Shown piece by piece: positions 40,674 to 49,651 of a stretch of 64,000 bases of DNA. Position numbers and translations under genes: made by a program. The notes under the pieces are model-generated. The model saw nothing but the letters and a program-made list of their open reading frames with translations, was not told the DNA's origin and searched no databases. The DNA comes from JAEULH01 sp963789785 (GTDB lineage Bacteria > Pseudomonadota > Alphaproteobacteria > Rhodospirillales > Defluviicoccaceae): the NCBI GenBank assembly GCA_963789785.1, contig CAWBNC010000044.1:129901-193900 (forward strand), written 5' to 3'. Every line of letters starts with the position of its first letter. The stretch's first letter is position 1.

Positions 40674-42686
40674 CTATTCGGCCGCCGCATCCGCTCTGCC
40701 AGCGCCCACCGTCTCGGGTGCGCTGGCCGCCCCGGCAGTGCCCATGATGCCGCGCGCCATCATCGCCGTCATCCGCCGGGCGAAGGCGCCCGGATCGACG
40801 ACCGGTTCGCCTTCAAGAATGCGCGCCTGATCGAGAAGCAGGAACGCGGCGTCGGTCATCTCCGCCTTTGCCGCCTCTCCGGCGCCGGCCCGCGCCGCCA
40901 GGCGGTGGATCAGCGGGTGCTTCGGGTTGATTTCGAGGATGCGCTGGACAGACTCGTCCAACTGGCGATGCTGGCGAAGCAGTCGTTCGATGTTCATGTT
41001 GATGTCGCCTTCGCCGGCCACCAGACAGACCGCGCTCTCGGTCAGACGCTGGGACCGGCGGACATCCTTGACGGCGTCCCCGAGCGCTTCCTTCAACCCG
41101 GCAATCAGCCGGTCCAGGCTCTCCTGCGGCTCGGCCTCGCCCGCGTCCTCCGGCGCCGCTCCGCCCTCGTCGACGTCCGCAATCGTGCTCAGATCGGTGC
41201 CGGCAGCAGCCGCTGAGCGGAACGGCTTATCCTTGTAGGTCCGCATCACCGGCAGCCAGAACTCGTCGATCGGATCGGTCAACAGCAGCACCTCAACGCC
41301 CTTGGCGCGAAACCCCTCAAGCTGCGGGCTACGCCTGAGCGCCTCGATGTCGGCGCCGCTGATGGTGTAGATCGCGTCCTGTCCCGGCTTCATCCGCTCG
41401 ACATAGGCCGCCAGCGAGGTCAGCCCGTCGCCGGCGGTGCTGTAGAACCGGGAGAGATCGAGAATGCGTTCACGGTTCTCAAAGTCCTCGTAGATGCCCT
41501 CCTTGAGCACCGCGCCAAAATCGTCCCAGAACGCGTCGTACTCTTCGGCCTTCTCCGCCTTGCGGCCGAGTTCGTCGAGCACGCGCTTGACGATCCCGCT
41601 CTTCATCCTCGCCAGGCGCGGATCATGCTGAAACGTTTCGCGGCTGATGTTGAGCGGCAGATCCTCGGAGTCGACGATTCCGCGCAGAAAGCGCAGGTAG
41701 GAGGGGAGCAGCCCAGTGCAGTCGTCGGTAATGAAGACCCGTTTGACGAACAGCTTGACCTTCGGCTTGCGCTCCGAGTCGAACAGGTCGAACGGCGCGT
41801 TCGACGGCACGAAAAGGAGGCTGGTGTAGGAAACCACCCCTTCCACCGTGTTGTGAATCACCAGCCACGGGTCGTCGTAGGCATGGCTGACGTGATGGTA
41901 GAACTCCTTGTACTGATCTTCCGTGATGTCCTTCTTCGGCCGGGTCCAAAGCGACGAAGCCGCATTCAGCGTCTGTTCGCTGCCGCCATCCTCGGAACCG
42001 CCCTCGACTTGCCCCTCGCCATCGCCCGCCGCGTCCTTTGCACTTTCCGCCGGCGCCGGCTCAACGAGGACGATGGGAAAGCCGATGTGGTCGGAATAGG
42101 TCTTGACGATCCGGCGGATGCGCTCTGGCTCGAGAAATTCGTCCTCGTCGGCCTTGAGGTGGAGGATGACCGTCGTCCCCCGCTGATCGCGCTGGGCGTC
42201 GTCGATCGTGAATGCGCCCTTGCCGTCGGATGACCAGCTCCAGGCCTCGTCTTCACCGGCGCGCCGCGTAATCACATCGACGCTGTCGGCGACCATGAAC
42301 GCCGAGTAGAAGCCGACGCCAAACTGGCCGATGAGCGCCACGTCCTTCTTTGCGTCGCCGGTGAGCTGGGTCACAAAAGACTGCGTTCCCGAACGCGCGA
42401 TCGTGCCCAGGGTCTCGACCAGCTCGCCGCGGTTCATGCCGATACCGTTATCGCTGACGCTCAGCGTTCGCGCCGCCTTGTCGATGTCCAGCTTGATCTT
42501 GAAGCCGCTGTCGCCGTCGTACAGCGCCGGTTCCGTCAGCGCCGCATAGCGCAGCCGGTCACAGGCGTCAGAGGCGTTGGAGATGAGCTCGCGGAGAAAG
42601 ATCTCCTTATGCGTATACAGCGAATGCGCGACGATATCGAGAAGCCGGCCGACTTCAGTCTGAAAGGTAAAGGTTTCACGAGCCAT
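40674..42686 (-). CDS. htpG: Chaperone HtpG (bacterial Hsp90)
   Basis: Cytosolic ATP-dependent chaperone of 670 residues in one intact frame, although the GC content and length equal those of the many broken genes nearby. N-terminal ATPase motifs: ELISNASDACDRLRY, SVSDNGIGMNRGELVETLGT, and GQFGVGFYSAFMVAD. Middle domain: YKEFYHHVSHAYDDPW and FVKRVFITDDCTGLLPSYL, with SEDLPLNISRETFQ. The C-terminal dimerisation domain ends with an Ala-rich tail (GRADAAAE). It is transcribed alone, away from the PEBP-like gene's downstream side. Confidence 0.97.
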   Translation of the reverse strand: MARETFTFQTEVGRLLDIVAHSLYTHKEIFLRELISNASDACDRLRYAALTEPALYDGDSGFKIKLDIDKAARTLSVSDNGIGMNRGELVETLGTIARSGTQSFVTQLTGDAKKDVALIGQFGVGFYSAFMVADSVDVITRRAGEDEAWSWSSDGKGAFTIDDAQRDQRGTTVILHLKADEDEFLEPERIRRIVKTYSDHIGFPIVLVEPAPAESAKDAAGDGEGQVEGGSEDGGSEQTLNAASSLWTRPKKDITEDQYKEFYHHVSHAYDDPWLVIHNTVEGVVSYTSLLFVPSNAPFDLFDSERKPKVKLFVKRVFITDDCTGLLPSYLRFLRGIVDSEDLPLNISRETFQHDPRLARMKSGIVKRVLDELGRKAEKAEEYDAFWDDFGAVLKEGIYEDFENRERILDLSRFYSTAGDGLTSLAAYVERMKPGQDAIYTISGADIEALRRSPQLEGFRAKGVEVLLLTDPIDEFWLPVMRTYKDKPFRSAAAAGTDLSTIADVDEGGAAPEDAGEAEPQESLDRLIAGLKEALGDAVKDVRRSQRLTESAVCLVAGEGDINMNIERLLRQHRQLDESVQRILEINPKHPLIHRLAARAGAGEAAKAEMTDAAFLLLDQARILEGEPVVDPGAFARRMTAMMARGIMGTAGAASAPETVGAGRADAAAE

Positions 42687-42812
42687 GGCGGCGGATCAAT
42701 CCCCTCAATTTGTAACCCGTTGCTGCGCCGTGATATGTCGCGAACTGCGCCGGCCCGCAAGTGCGTTCGGCGCCGCGGTGTGGTTCAGCCTGCGCCTCTG
42801 GGCGCAGATCCG

Positions 42813-43277
42813 CTAACGGCCGTAGGTGCCGATAAGCACGGCGTCGGTGAGCAGATGGCGCTCCGCCGCCCGTTCGACCTCGCGGCCGTCGGCCGGCTCG
42901 TCGATTTTCAGACGGTCGACCGAGAGGGCCATCAGGCGAAAGAGGTAGTGGTGGACACCATGCCCGCGCGGCGGACAGGGACCGCCGTAGCCGGTGCGTT
43001 TGAAGTCGTTTGTCGCCTGGCGGATCGAGCCCACATGGGCGTCCGCGGCGTAGCCGGCGCCAAGCTCGGTGATGTTTGCCGGTATGTCGAAAACCACCCA
43101 GTGATACCACGTCCCGACCGGCGCATCGGGGTCCGTGAGGACAAGCGCGAAACTGCGCGTCTCGGGCGGGGCGCCCTGCCAGGCGAGCGGCGGTGAAATA
43201 TCGGCGCCGTCGCAGGTGTGGGCCGGCGGGATCCGCTCGCCCGCGCTGAAGGCGGAGCTCAACAAGGCCAGGCTCAT
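42813..43277 (-). CDS. YbhB/YbcL-family (PEBP-like) protein
   Basis: 154 residues from ATG 43277, chosen because AAGGAG lies 6 bases upstream; an ATG 15 bases earlier is possible. The phosphatidylethanolamine-binding fold is shown by HTCDGADISPPLAWQGAP, LVLTDPDAPVGTWYHWVVF (the DPDxP box with HW) and GYGGPCPPRGHGVHHYLFRL (the GxxxPxPxxGxHxY box). Bacterial members are of unknown function; some are named Raf-kinase-inhibitor-like. No signal peptide. The frame is intact. Confidence 0.9.
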   Translation of the reverse strand: MSLALLSSAFSAGERIPPAHTCDGADISPPLAWQGAPPETRSFALVLTDPDAPVGTWYHWVVFDIPANITELGAGYAADAHVGSIRQATNDFKRTGYGGPCPPRGHGVHHYLFRLMALSVDRLKIDEPADGREVERAAERHLLTDAVLIGTYGR

Positions 43278-43465
43278 GACGATCTCCTTCATGCGGTTAC
43301 TCCGGCTGCTTTTCGCCTGTTTGGCCCTTTGACCCTGCTCCGTTGCTGCCTCCGGCGCAAGGCGGCGCTTCGCCTTTACTCGGTCGCGACCGGGCCGCCA
43401 CGGGCTGCGGCACGTCCGAAACACGCTTGACCCTGGCGCCGGCGCCATTGCACGATGTTTTTGGT

Positions 43466-43640
43466 GATGGTTCCCCGGGAGGGGAGCAAGAGGGAACACG
43501 GTGCGGCGTACCCAACAGGGACCGAGTCCGTGGCTGCCCCCGCAACTGTAGGCGCAGAGCCTGAGGTCCGATCGAACGCCACTGGGCAACCGGGAAGGCA
43601 GGGTCTCAATGCATTGACGCGCGAGCCAGGAGACCTGCCA
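43466..43640 (+). ncRNA. Cobalamin riboswitch 1
   Basis: All conserved pieces of the B12 riboswitch are present in order: GATGGTTCCC, then AAGAGGGAACACGGTG, CCGTGGCTGCCCCCGCAACTG, GCCACTGGGCAACCGGGAAGG, and the B12 box GAGCCAGGAGACCTGCCA (43622-43639). It binds adenosylcobalamin or a related cobalamin and lowers expression of the downstream gene. The next rightward gene is the TorF-type porin, about 290 bases further on. Confidence 0.93.
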
Positions 43641-43873
43641 TCGCCATCGTCACCCTGTTCGTGACCGGGGTGGGTCACGAGCGCGGATCTCCGAAGCGGT
43701 GACGTCGTGAAAGAACGGCTGGGTTGTCGGCGGGGACGCGCGCGGGTGCTTTTTCAAGTTGATCCGAAATGAACGTGACCGGGCAAATTTGCCCTTCTTT
43801 TCGCGTGTCCTGATCGTCCCGCCCATCGGCAAGTGGCATCTGCGTGGCGCGGATCGATCCCTCACGCGCGGGG

Positions 43874-43879
43874 TATAAT
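43874..43879 (+). promoter_or_regulatory. Possible -10 element and leader hairpin ahead of the TorF-type gene
   Basis: TATAAT lies at 43874-43879 in GC-rich surroundings, but no good -35 is 17 bases upstream. A transcript starting about 7 bases later would begin at a hairpin GGGAGGATCCGG...CCGGACCCTCCC (43887-43926). If used, this promoter would make the porin partly independent of the riboswitch upstream. Confidence 0.35.
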
Positions 43880-43933
43880 AGAGCGTGGGAGGATCCGGCA
43901 TCTTTGGCGGATCTCCGGACCCTCCCGTGAACG

Positions 43934-44839
43934 ATGGGCATCATTCACACAGACGAGGTCTGCAATGAACAGGTTAAGAACGCGAGGCAGGAAGTCAATG
44001 AGGGAGCCGCTGGTCTAGTGGCGTGCAAGAGGCTCTTCCAGGGCGCTGCCGCCGTTTTCGCGGCGCTTCTGCTTCCCGCCGCCGTTTCCGCCCAGGAGAT
44101 GAAGCCGCAAATGCCGGGGTCGCCGCCGGAAGCGGCCGGCGCCGTGGCCCCCGAGACGACCGCCGGCGAAGATGACTGGCTGCCGGGCGAGGTGAGCGGC
44201 ACGGTCGCCCTGACCTCGAACTACGTCGATCGGGGCATTACCAACACCAGCAACGATCCGGCGGTCCAAGGTTCGCTCGATTATGCAATTCCGACCGGCA
44301 TCGGCAACACGCAAGGCTACGTCGGGTTTTGGGGCTCGAACGTCGATATCGAAGGCGACAGCAGCACGGCAAATGCGGAGATCGACGCCCTGTTCGGGGT
44401 TCGTGGCGAGATCGGCGATGTCGGCTGGGCTGTGGGCGGCACGTACCTGTACTATCCCGGAACGCGAAGCGCTGACAATTTCGACTACTGGGAGGTCCCG
44501 GTGGTCCTGACGTACCAGGCAACCGAGCAACTGGGCCTGGAACTGGTCAATATTTTCGCCTGGGAGAACCAGTTCAACACCGGGCTCGCCAACTACGTCA
44601 CCGGCAATGTCTATTACGACATCCCCGTCCCTTACGTCGGCCTGCAGCTCTTCGGCGGTGTCGGCTACCAGTATGTCGAGGATGACTACAACGGCGTCGA
44701 CTGGCGCCTTGGCGCCGCCGTCACCGTCAAGGGTGTCGACCTGTCCATCGCCTACACCGACACCGACTACCGCGCCGGTGAGTGCGGCAACAACCAGTGC
44801 AACTCCAAGGTCGTGTTCACGGTCGGCATGGAATTCTGA
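43934..44839 (+). CDS. TorF-type putative porin (Gcw_chp family)
   Basis: Outer membrane protein of about 270 mature residues. A Sec signal is seen (LFQGAAAVFAALLLPAAVSAQ). The start is either ATG 43934, which leaves an unusually long 28-residue lead, or GTG 44018, which gives a standard signal peptide and has AGGGAG upstream; I favour 44018. The barrel begins VSGTVALTSNYVDRGITNTS, the family signature, and has paired aromatic strands with GYVGFWGSNVDIEG and GGVGYQYVEDDYNG, ending KVVFTVGMEF with the terminal Phe. It lies between two cobalamin riboswitches and before cbiM, suggesting a role in cobalt or corrinoid entry. That role is inference. Confidence 0.8.
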   Translation: MGIIHTDEVCNEQVKNARQEVNEGAAGLVACKRLFQGAAAVFAALLLPAAVSAQEMKPQMPGSPPEAAGAVAPETTAGEDDWLPGEVSGTVALTSNYVDRGITNTSNDPAVQGSLDYAIPTGIGNTQGYVGFWGSNVDIEGDSSTANAEIDALFGVRGEIGDVGWAVGGTYLYYPGTRSADNFDYWEVPVVLTYQATEQLGLELVNIFAWENQFNTGLANYVTGNVYYDIPVPYVGLQLFGGVGYQYVEDDYNGVDWRLGAAVTVKGVDLSIAYTDTDYRAGECGNNQCNSKVVFTVGMEF

Positions 44840-44941
44840 CAACGGGGCCCACGGGGACGGGTGGCGCACGCGATACTTCTCGTCGGTGTGGGTAAGATGC
44901 GGCTTGCCAGCATCGCCATCTTGGACAATTCTGATCCGCTC

Positions 44942-45136
44942 ATGGGTTCCGTGCGGGCCAAGCCCGCGGGATCAAAAGGGAACACGGAGGGGTCGACCTC
45001 GACGGGACCCCAGCCGTGACTGCCCCCGCAACTGTAAGCGGTAGCCGCTTCCGATACGCCACTGGGCCAACGCTCGAGAACAAGAGGCCCGGGAAGGCGG
45101 AAGTCAGGCGACGATCCGTGAGTCAGGAGACCTGCC
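44942..45136 (+). ncRNA. Cobalamin riboswitch 2
   Basis: A second complete B12 riboswitch: ATGGGTTCCGTGCGGG, AAAAGGGAACACGGAGG, AGCCGTGACTGCCCCCGCAA, GCCACTGGGCC, CCCGGGAAGGCGG and the B12 box AGTCAGGAGACCTGCC (45121-45136). The cbiM start codon is 76 bases downstream, so it very probably controls that gene. Confidence 0.95.
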
Positions 45137-45211
45137 CATGCATGTAAGAAAACGGCTGCCATCCCATGGATGGAGGCTTCAACCGCACGGTGGGTGCGAA
45201 AGGAAAAGCTT

Positions 45212-45892
45212 ATGCATATGGAACCCGGCGTCGTTGACGGCGCAAAAATCTTTCTCAGCTATGCAACCGCGGCCGGTGCTATCGGCTTTGCGGCGAAAGT
45301 CGCCTTCGACGCGGTAAAACGCGACGGCGTCGTGCCGCTTGCCGTTCGCAGCATTATAGCGACCGCTCTTGTGTTCAGCTTCTTCGAGGTCCTGCCGCAT
45401 TACCCGGTCGGTGTGTCGGAGGTCCACCTCATCCTCGGATCGACCCTGTTTCTGATCTTCGGCGCCGGACCAGCCGCAATCGGCCTTTCCCTCGGGCTTC
45501 TCGTCCAAGGCCTGTTCTTCGCCCCGTTTGACCTGCCCCAGTACGGCATGAATGTAACGACGCTTCTGGTGCCGCTTTTCGGAATCCAGGCTGTGGCCCG
45601 TCGGGTCATTCCCGAGAATATCCCCTATACCGAGCTTAAGTACCGCGAAGTTCTTGCCTTATCGATGACCTATCAGGGCGGGGTGGTCGCCTGGGTTGCC
45701 TTCTGGTCGTTCTATGGTCACGGCTTTGGTGCCGAGAATCTTGCCTCGATCGCGTCGTTCGGCGCGGCTTACATGACAGTCATCATCGTCGAGCCGTTTA
45801 TTGACCTCGGCGTTCTCGCCGCGGCCAAGGGTCTGCGCGGCATCAAGGACAGCCGCGTTTTCCATTCGCGCCTTTATCGGGCCGCAGCCTGA
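45212..45892 (+). CDS. cbiM: CbiM-type cobalt transport protein (ECF transporter S component)
   Basis: Membrane protein of about 226 residues with six or seven helices. ATG 45212 gives MHMEPGVVDGAKIFLSYATA. The N-terminal Met-His pair, which binds the metal ion in CbiM/NikM, is kept only with this start. Further features: LPHYPVGVSEVHLILGSTLF, GPAAIGLSLGLLVQGLFFAP and DLPQYGMNVTTLLVPLFGIQ. Family members import Co2+ together with CbiQ/CbiO energising subunits; none lies next to it here, so partners must be elsewhere or it works alone. Control by the preceding cobalamin riboswitch fits cobalt supply for B12 synthesis. Confidence 0.85.
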   Translation: MHMEPGVVDGAKIFLSYATAAGAIGFAAKVAFDAVKRDGVVPLAVRSIIATALVFSFFEVLPHYPVGVSEVHLILGSTLFLIFGAGPAAIGLSLGLLVQGLFFAPFDLPQYGMNVTTLLVPLFGIQAVARRVIPENIPYTELKYREVLALSMTYQGGVVAWVAFWSFYGHGFGAENLASIASFGAAYMTVIIVEPFIDLGVLAAAKGLRGIKDSRVFHSRLYRAAA

Positions 45893-45903
45893 TCGCCATG
45901 ACG

Positions 45904-45938
45904 ACGGCCCCGGGGAGAAACATCGCCGGGGCCGTTTC
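45904..45938 (+). terminator. Terminator after cbiM
   Basis: ACGGCCCCGG (45904-45913) pairs perfectly with CCGGGGCCGT (45926-45935) around a 12-base loop, followed by TTT. It starts 12 bases after the cbiM stop. The T tract is short, so efficiency is uncertain. Confidence 0.75.
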
Positions 45939-46098
45939 ACCGCCACGGTGCGCCGTCGTGGTGGGTATCATGGCCAAGCGCCTGTCATCGCCGCCACTGA
46001 CGCTCGACCAAGCCGGGAAGGAGAGGATCCGCAGGCGGATTAAGCCGGATTGGGCAGGGCCGCGACCCAACGGAGCCTATTTCATCAGCATCAAACCG

Positions 46099-46890
46099 CT
46101 AGAACTTGTACTTGAGCACGACGCCGCCGAAGAACTGCGTGGTCGAAGCCTCGTCGTTGATCGCGGCCGCCTCGCCGGGCTTGCCGATCATCCGCGACAC
46201 GCCGGCGCCCGTGCCCAGCCGCCAGTTTTCGTTAACGTCGTAGTTCAGGCCGAGATTGACGCCGACATCCTGAAAGGTGTTGTCGCCACTCATCCAGCCA
46301 TTTCCGCCGGAGGCCTGCCGATCCGACTGAAGCGCGTTGCTGGACTGGCTCGGCGCCATGATCGTCGAATAAACCCGCGCGTTGAACTGCCAGCGATCGA
46401 GACAACGGGCGCGAGTAGCTCGCTCCCGGCTGCAGATAGCCAGCCTTCGCTCGCGGTCCCTTCGCCCGGCGCGATCCGAATGTTGATGCCGGCGCTTTTG
46501 CGCGGATCGTCCGGATCGCTGTAGCCGTACTCCAGGATCCCGCCGTAGTCCCAGGCTTTGCTCAGATCGTCGATGCCGCTGATCTGCGCTGGCGTCGAGG
46601 TCGCCGTCGCGGTGGGGATGGTAGCCCAGCGCCGGCTTCGGCCGCGCGAGCCGCGCCGCCACCGAAGTCATGGAACTGATAGGTGCGAACACTGAGCCGC
46701 TGATCGCCGGACAGATCGAGCGTGCCCACCGGCTCTTCGCTCACCCGCGCCGCCGCGCCGTTCTCCAAAAGCAGGTAAGTGTCCGAGTCTGGGATCCGCG
46801 GACACACCCTGCGCGTGAGCCGGCCCGCCCGTCGAGCAGGAACGAAACCCCGATACCTGTGATTGCTCCCGCGAGGGAACCCGCTTTCAT
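46099..46890 (-). CDS. MipA/OmpV-like outer membrane protein (frameshifted)
   Basis: A signal-like start (MKAGSLAGAITGIGVSFLL) at 46890 is followed in other frames by RVSEEPVGTLDLSGDQRLSV, then YGGILEYGYSDPDDPRKSAG and finally GVNLGLNYDVNENWRLGTG, GAGVSRMIGKPGEAA and QFFGGVVLKYKF with a terminal Phe. The last 90 residues follow the MipA/OmpV pattern (WxLxxxxxYSRLLGDA...FxGGLGLxYxF). The frame changes at least three times (near 46790, 46640 and 46400). Length is about 260 residues. Members occur in the outer membrane and have no settled function. Start and middle are uncertain. Confidence 0.5.
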
Positions 46891-47074
46891 CTTCGCTTCC
46901 GCCTTAAGGCGCCGATTATTGTTCACGGTCATACCCGGTCTTCTCAGCTGAAGCATAGCGCGGATGACACCAATATGGAGCCGGAAAAACCCCGGCGTGT
47001 CGCAAGTTGCGCCCGCACTGACGCTTCGCAAGCACACTCCGCGGCCGCACTCGCACCGCATGCATGAGTACGGC

Positions 47075-47352
47075 TCAGATGCACTCATAGACCGCGTAAC
47101 GAATGTCCAGCGGCACGTCCTGATAGGCGTCCGTCAGCACGGCCTTGCGCTCGTCGCTGGTGCAGAACGTCGGCGGCGATCTCGTTGGCCGTCTCGGCGC
47201 TGTTGAGGATCGGGATGTGGCGGATGTAGAAGCTGGTGTCGGTATAGCGTGACGACGCGCGGCCCCTGGTAGACCTCCGTGCATCCGCTGAGGGCCGCAG
47301 CGCCAATCGCCGCAAGAACGCCGAGCGCTACCGTAAAGCCGCCAAAAGACAC
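47075..47352 (-). CDS. Small lipoprotein (frameshifted)
   Basis: GTG 47352 begins a lipoprotein signal (SFGGFTVALGVLAAIGAAAL) ending in the lipobox LSGC. The mature part continues across two frame changes: TEVYQGPRVVT, then TSFYIRHIPILNSAETANEI, then DERKAVLTDAYQDVPLDIRY, ending AVYECI. About 92 residues. No known family; the mature part would be anchored in a membrane. It lies downstream of the SirB1-like gene on the same strand. Confidence 0.5.
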
Positions 47353-47447
47353 TTTCCATGGCTCCCGCTCTCCCTTCGCCGCACCGGCAGCGACTTGATG
47401 TCGCCCTGCGCCGCGTGCGACCCATCCGCATCGCTCGCAGAGCGACC

Positions 47448-48362
47448 TCATGCACCCGGAGCTTCGCCGACGCGAAGGCGCTGGAACAGGTCTTTCGAGC
47501 TCGCTAATATCGTCCGCGGACACTTGCGCCGCAGCAAGGAAATTCTCCAGCACCGCGACGGCCTTGTCCGATCTCGCCCCGGCGGGCGTGGATCAGCGCC
47601 AACTCCCGCCGCAGGTCGGTGCGCGCGGGCGCGATCAGCGTCATCCGTCTCGATGATCTCCCTGGCCCGGTCGAGATTTCCCGGCGCGCAGGGCGCGAAA
47701 GCGGATGTTGTTCTGCAGGCGGAGAAGGATGTCTCGCGCACCGACCGGCTGGTGATGGGCCGGGATCATCTCGGCGTCGCGGTGCATCCGCTCCTTCAGC
47801 CGAGTCCGAAGGTCGCTGGCGCTGAGCACGAGCCGCTTCGAAGGGATCCAGGATCAGCCGCTGTCCGCGCGCTTCGAGGCGAATGCAGAAGTGCGCGGGA
47901 AAGGCGAGCCCGACGACACGGCCGCCGTAGCCGGCGACCGCGTGCATGTAAAGAATGCCCAGCGCCACCGGCAACCCGCGGCGGCGATCGATGACCGCCA
48001 TCAGGTCGGCGTTGCGCATGTCCTCGTAGGTTTCGTTGTCGCCGGCATACCCGTGAGGTCGTCGTCATGACCTCGAGAAGCGCGGCAGCCTGCATGTCGA
48101 CGCTGGCGGATGCGGATGTCGCCGCGGCCGCCGACGCCCTAAGGGCCGCAAGATGCTCGAGGCATACGCAAGCGAGCGATCGTTCGGGATGATCGAGGGC
48201 GGAGAAAGCAAGGGCGGCCCGAGCCAGGTCGATCGGCGTCATCCGGCGACCGCCCCAACGCTTTCCAGGTAGCTGCGCGGCTCCGGAACGTCCAGGCGCA
48301 GCCGGAGGGCTGTCGGCAGCGGCGGCACCGCTGCCGCCAGGCGCCGATGCCGTGCCGCTCAT
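47448..48362 (-). CDS. SirB1-like transglutaminase-fold / TPR protein (frameshifted)
   Basis: ATG 48362 overlaps the SDR stop (ATGA). Recognisable parts, in order: MTPIDLARAALAFSALDHPE, MRNADLMAVIDRRRGLPVAL (the family signature), then GILYMHAVAGYGGRVVGLAF, PAHFCIRLEARGQRLILDPF, ILLRLQNNIRFRALRAG, LRRELALIHARRGEIGQ and the ending LFQRLRVGEAPGA. The SirB1 family combines a cysteine-protease-like fold, often without the catalytic Cys, with a short TPR region. About 290 residues. Frame changes are seen near 48060, 47830, 47690, 47640 and 47480. Function unknown in this organism. Confidence 0.65.
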
Positions 48363-49156
48363 CGCCGCGCGCGGCCGGCGACCATCCGCATGCCGGCGCC
48401 GAGCGCGCTGGTGACCAGCCGTCGCGGCGCCAGCAGCGGATTGAGGGCGACAGGGCTCACGGTGCCGGTGACGACGACCGTCTGCCGGCCCAGCGCGGCC
48501 AACGCTTTGCGCGCAACATCGCGCGGTTCGGCCGCGCCTGGCATCTCTCCCTCGTAGCCGGCGCGGCCGCCGAACGCGGTCCTCGTCGCGCCCGGACAGA
48601 CGACGAGCACGGATACCGGCTGGCCGCGAAGCTCTTCGGCAAGCCCCTCGCCGTAGTGAAGGTTGAACGCCTTGGTCGCGGCGTAGGTTGCGAAGTAGGG
48701 AACCGGCGCGAACGCAGCCGTGCTCGAGACGATGATCAAGCCGGCCGAATGCCCGTCGCGCCTGGCTCGCTCGATCATGCCCGGCAGCAGCGCGCGGGTG
48801 AGCGTTGCGACGGCGACCACATTGACCATCACCGCTGCCGTCTCGGCTTCGAGCGGATGATCGAGGATCGCGCCGAGCTGGCCCGTGCCGGCGTTATTGA
48901 TAAGGAGGTCGATCTCGAAGGCCTCGGCGCGCTCGGGCGAGAGCGGCGATCTCGTCCGCCTGGCTCAGATCGGCGCGAAAGATGTCGACCTGGCGATCCT
49001 GGACGCGCGAGTTCGTCGCGGGTTTGCGCCAACCGGTCCTCGTTGCGACCGGACGAGCAGCAGGCCGGTCGTCGCGGGCAGCGCCGCGGCGAAGGCGGCG
49101 CCGATGCCGCTGGTCGCGCCGGTGACAAGGGCCCGGCGGTAGTGGCGGTTCGGCAT
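48359..49156 (-). CDS. Short-chain dehydrogenase/reductase (frameshifted)
   Basis: A classical SDR of about 265 residues. The NAD(P)-binding motif is RALVTGATSGIGAAFAAAL at the N-terminus. The catalytic part has LIIVSSTAAFAPVPYFATYA, with Ser, Tyr and Lys in the YAATK motif, followed by VLVVCPGATRTAF. The frame changes at least three times between about 48850 and 49060. Substrate is unknown; a C-terminal hydrophobic/basic segment (ALGAGMRMVAGRARR) resembles that of short-chain reductases acting on lipids. Translation is coupled to the SirB1-like gene. Confidence 0.78.
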
Positions 49157-49425
49157 CGCTCGACACTCCATCGCTGTCGCTGTCCCTAACGTTTGGCCAC
49201 GGCCCGACGCGCGACCTGCGCCGACTGCATTCGAGGTATGCGCCCGCAACGCCGGCGCAAGGTCGCGGCAAGGTCAATAGGCTTTGCCTTCATCGACTGC
49301 GTCCTTTAGGTTGGATTGTTTGCTGCCTCGTCGCTACCGGGCTTGCGAACCTTTCGGCCCCGCGGCCGCGCTGCGGAGGCTCAACCAGACGTTGCAAGCG
49401 GCGTCATTGAGTGAGGAGATGCTTG

Positions 49426-49608
49426 ATGTCCGATGTCATAAAGCTCGTTTTGAGATGGCAGCTCCAGTGGCTGATCGCCTCCATGACGATGTCCAAGCAG
49501 ATGTTGGACCTGTTCGCGGGCGCGCAGCGCCAGCCGGTGCGCCCGATCCTCCCGGTGATGGACTTGAAGAAGGCCGGTTGCGTCGGCCCGGCGGATCTCA
49601 AGGGCTGA
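49426..49608 (+). CDS. Small hypothetical protein
   Basis: 60 codons with GAGGAG 8 bases before the ATG: MSDVIKLVLRWQLQWLIAS, then MTMSKQMLDLFAGAQRQPVR and PVMDLKKAGCVGPADLKG. An amphipathic N-terminal helix is likely. Overlaps no other gene and ends 43 bases before mmsA. No family recognised. Confidence 0.35.
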   Translation: MSDVIKLVLRWQLQWLIASMTMSKQMLDLFAGAQRQPVRPILPVMDLKKAGCVGPADLKG

Positions 49609-49651
49609 AGCGCGCCGTCCAGGGGCGGTACCGGCCGTGATCTGCGCATAG

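Noticed and set aside
44018..44839. TonB-dependent cobalamin receptor (BtuB) after riboswitch 1
   Set aside because: The protein is only about 275 residues, with no TonB box or plug domain. It fits the TorF/Gcw_chp porin pattern instead.
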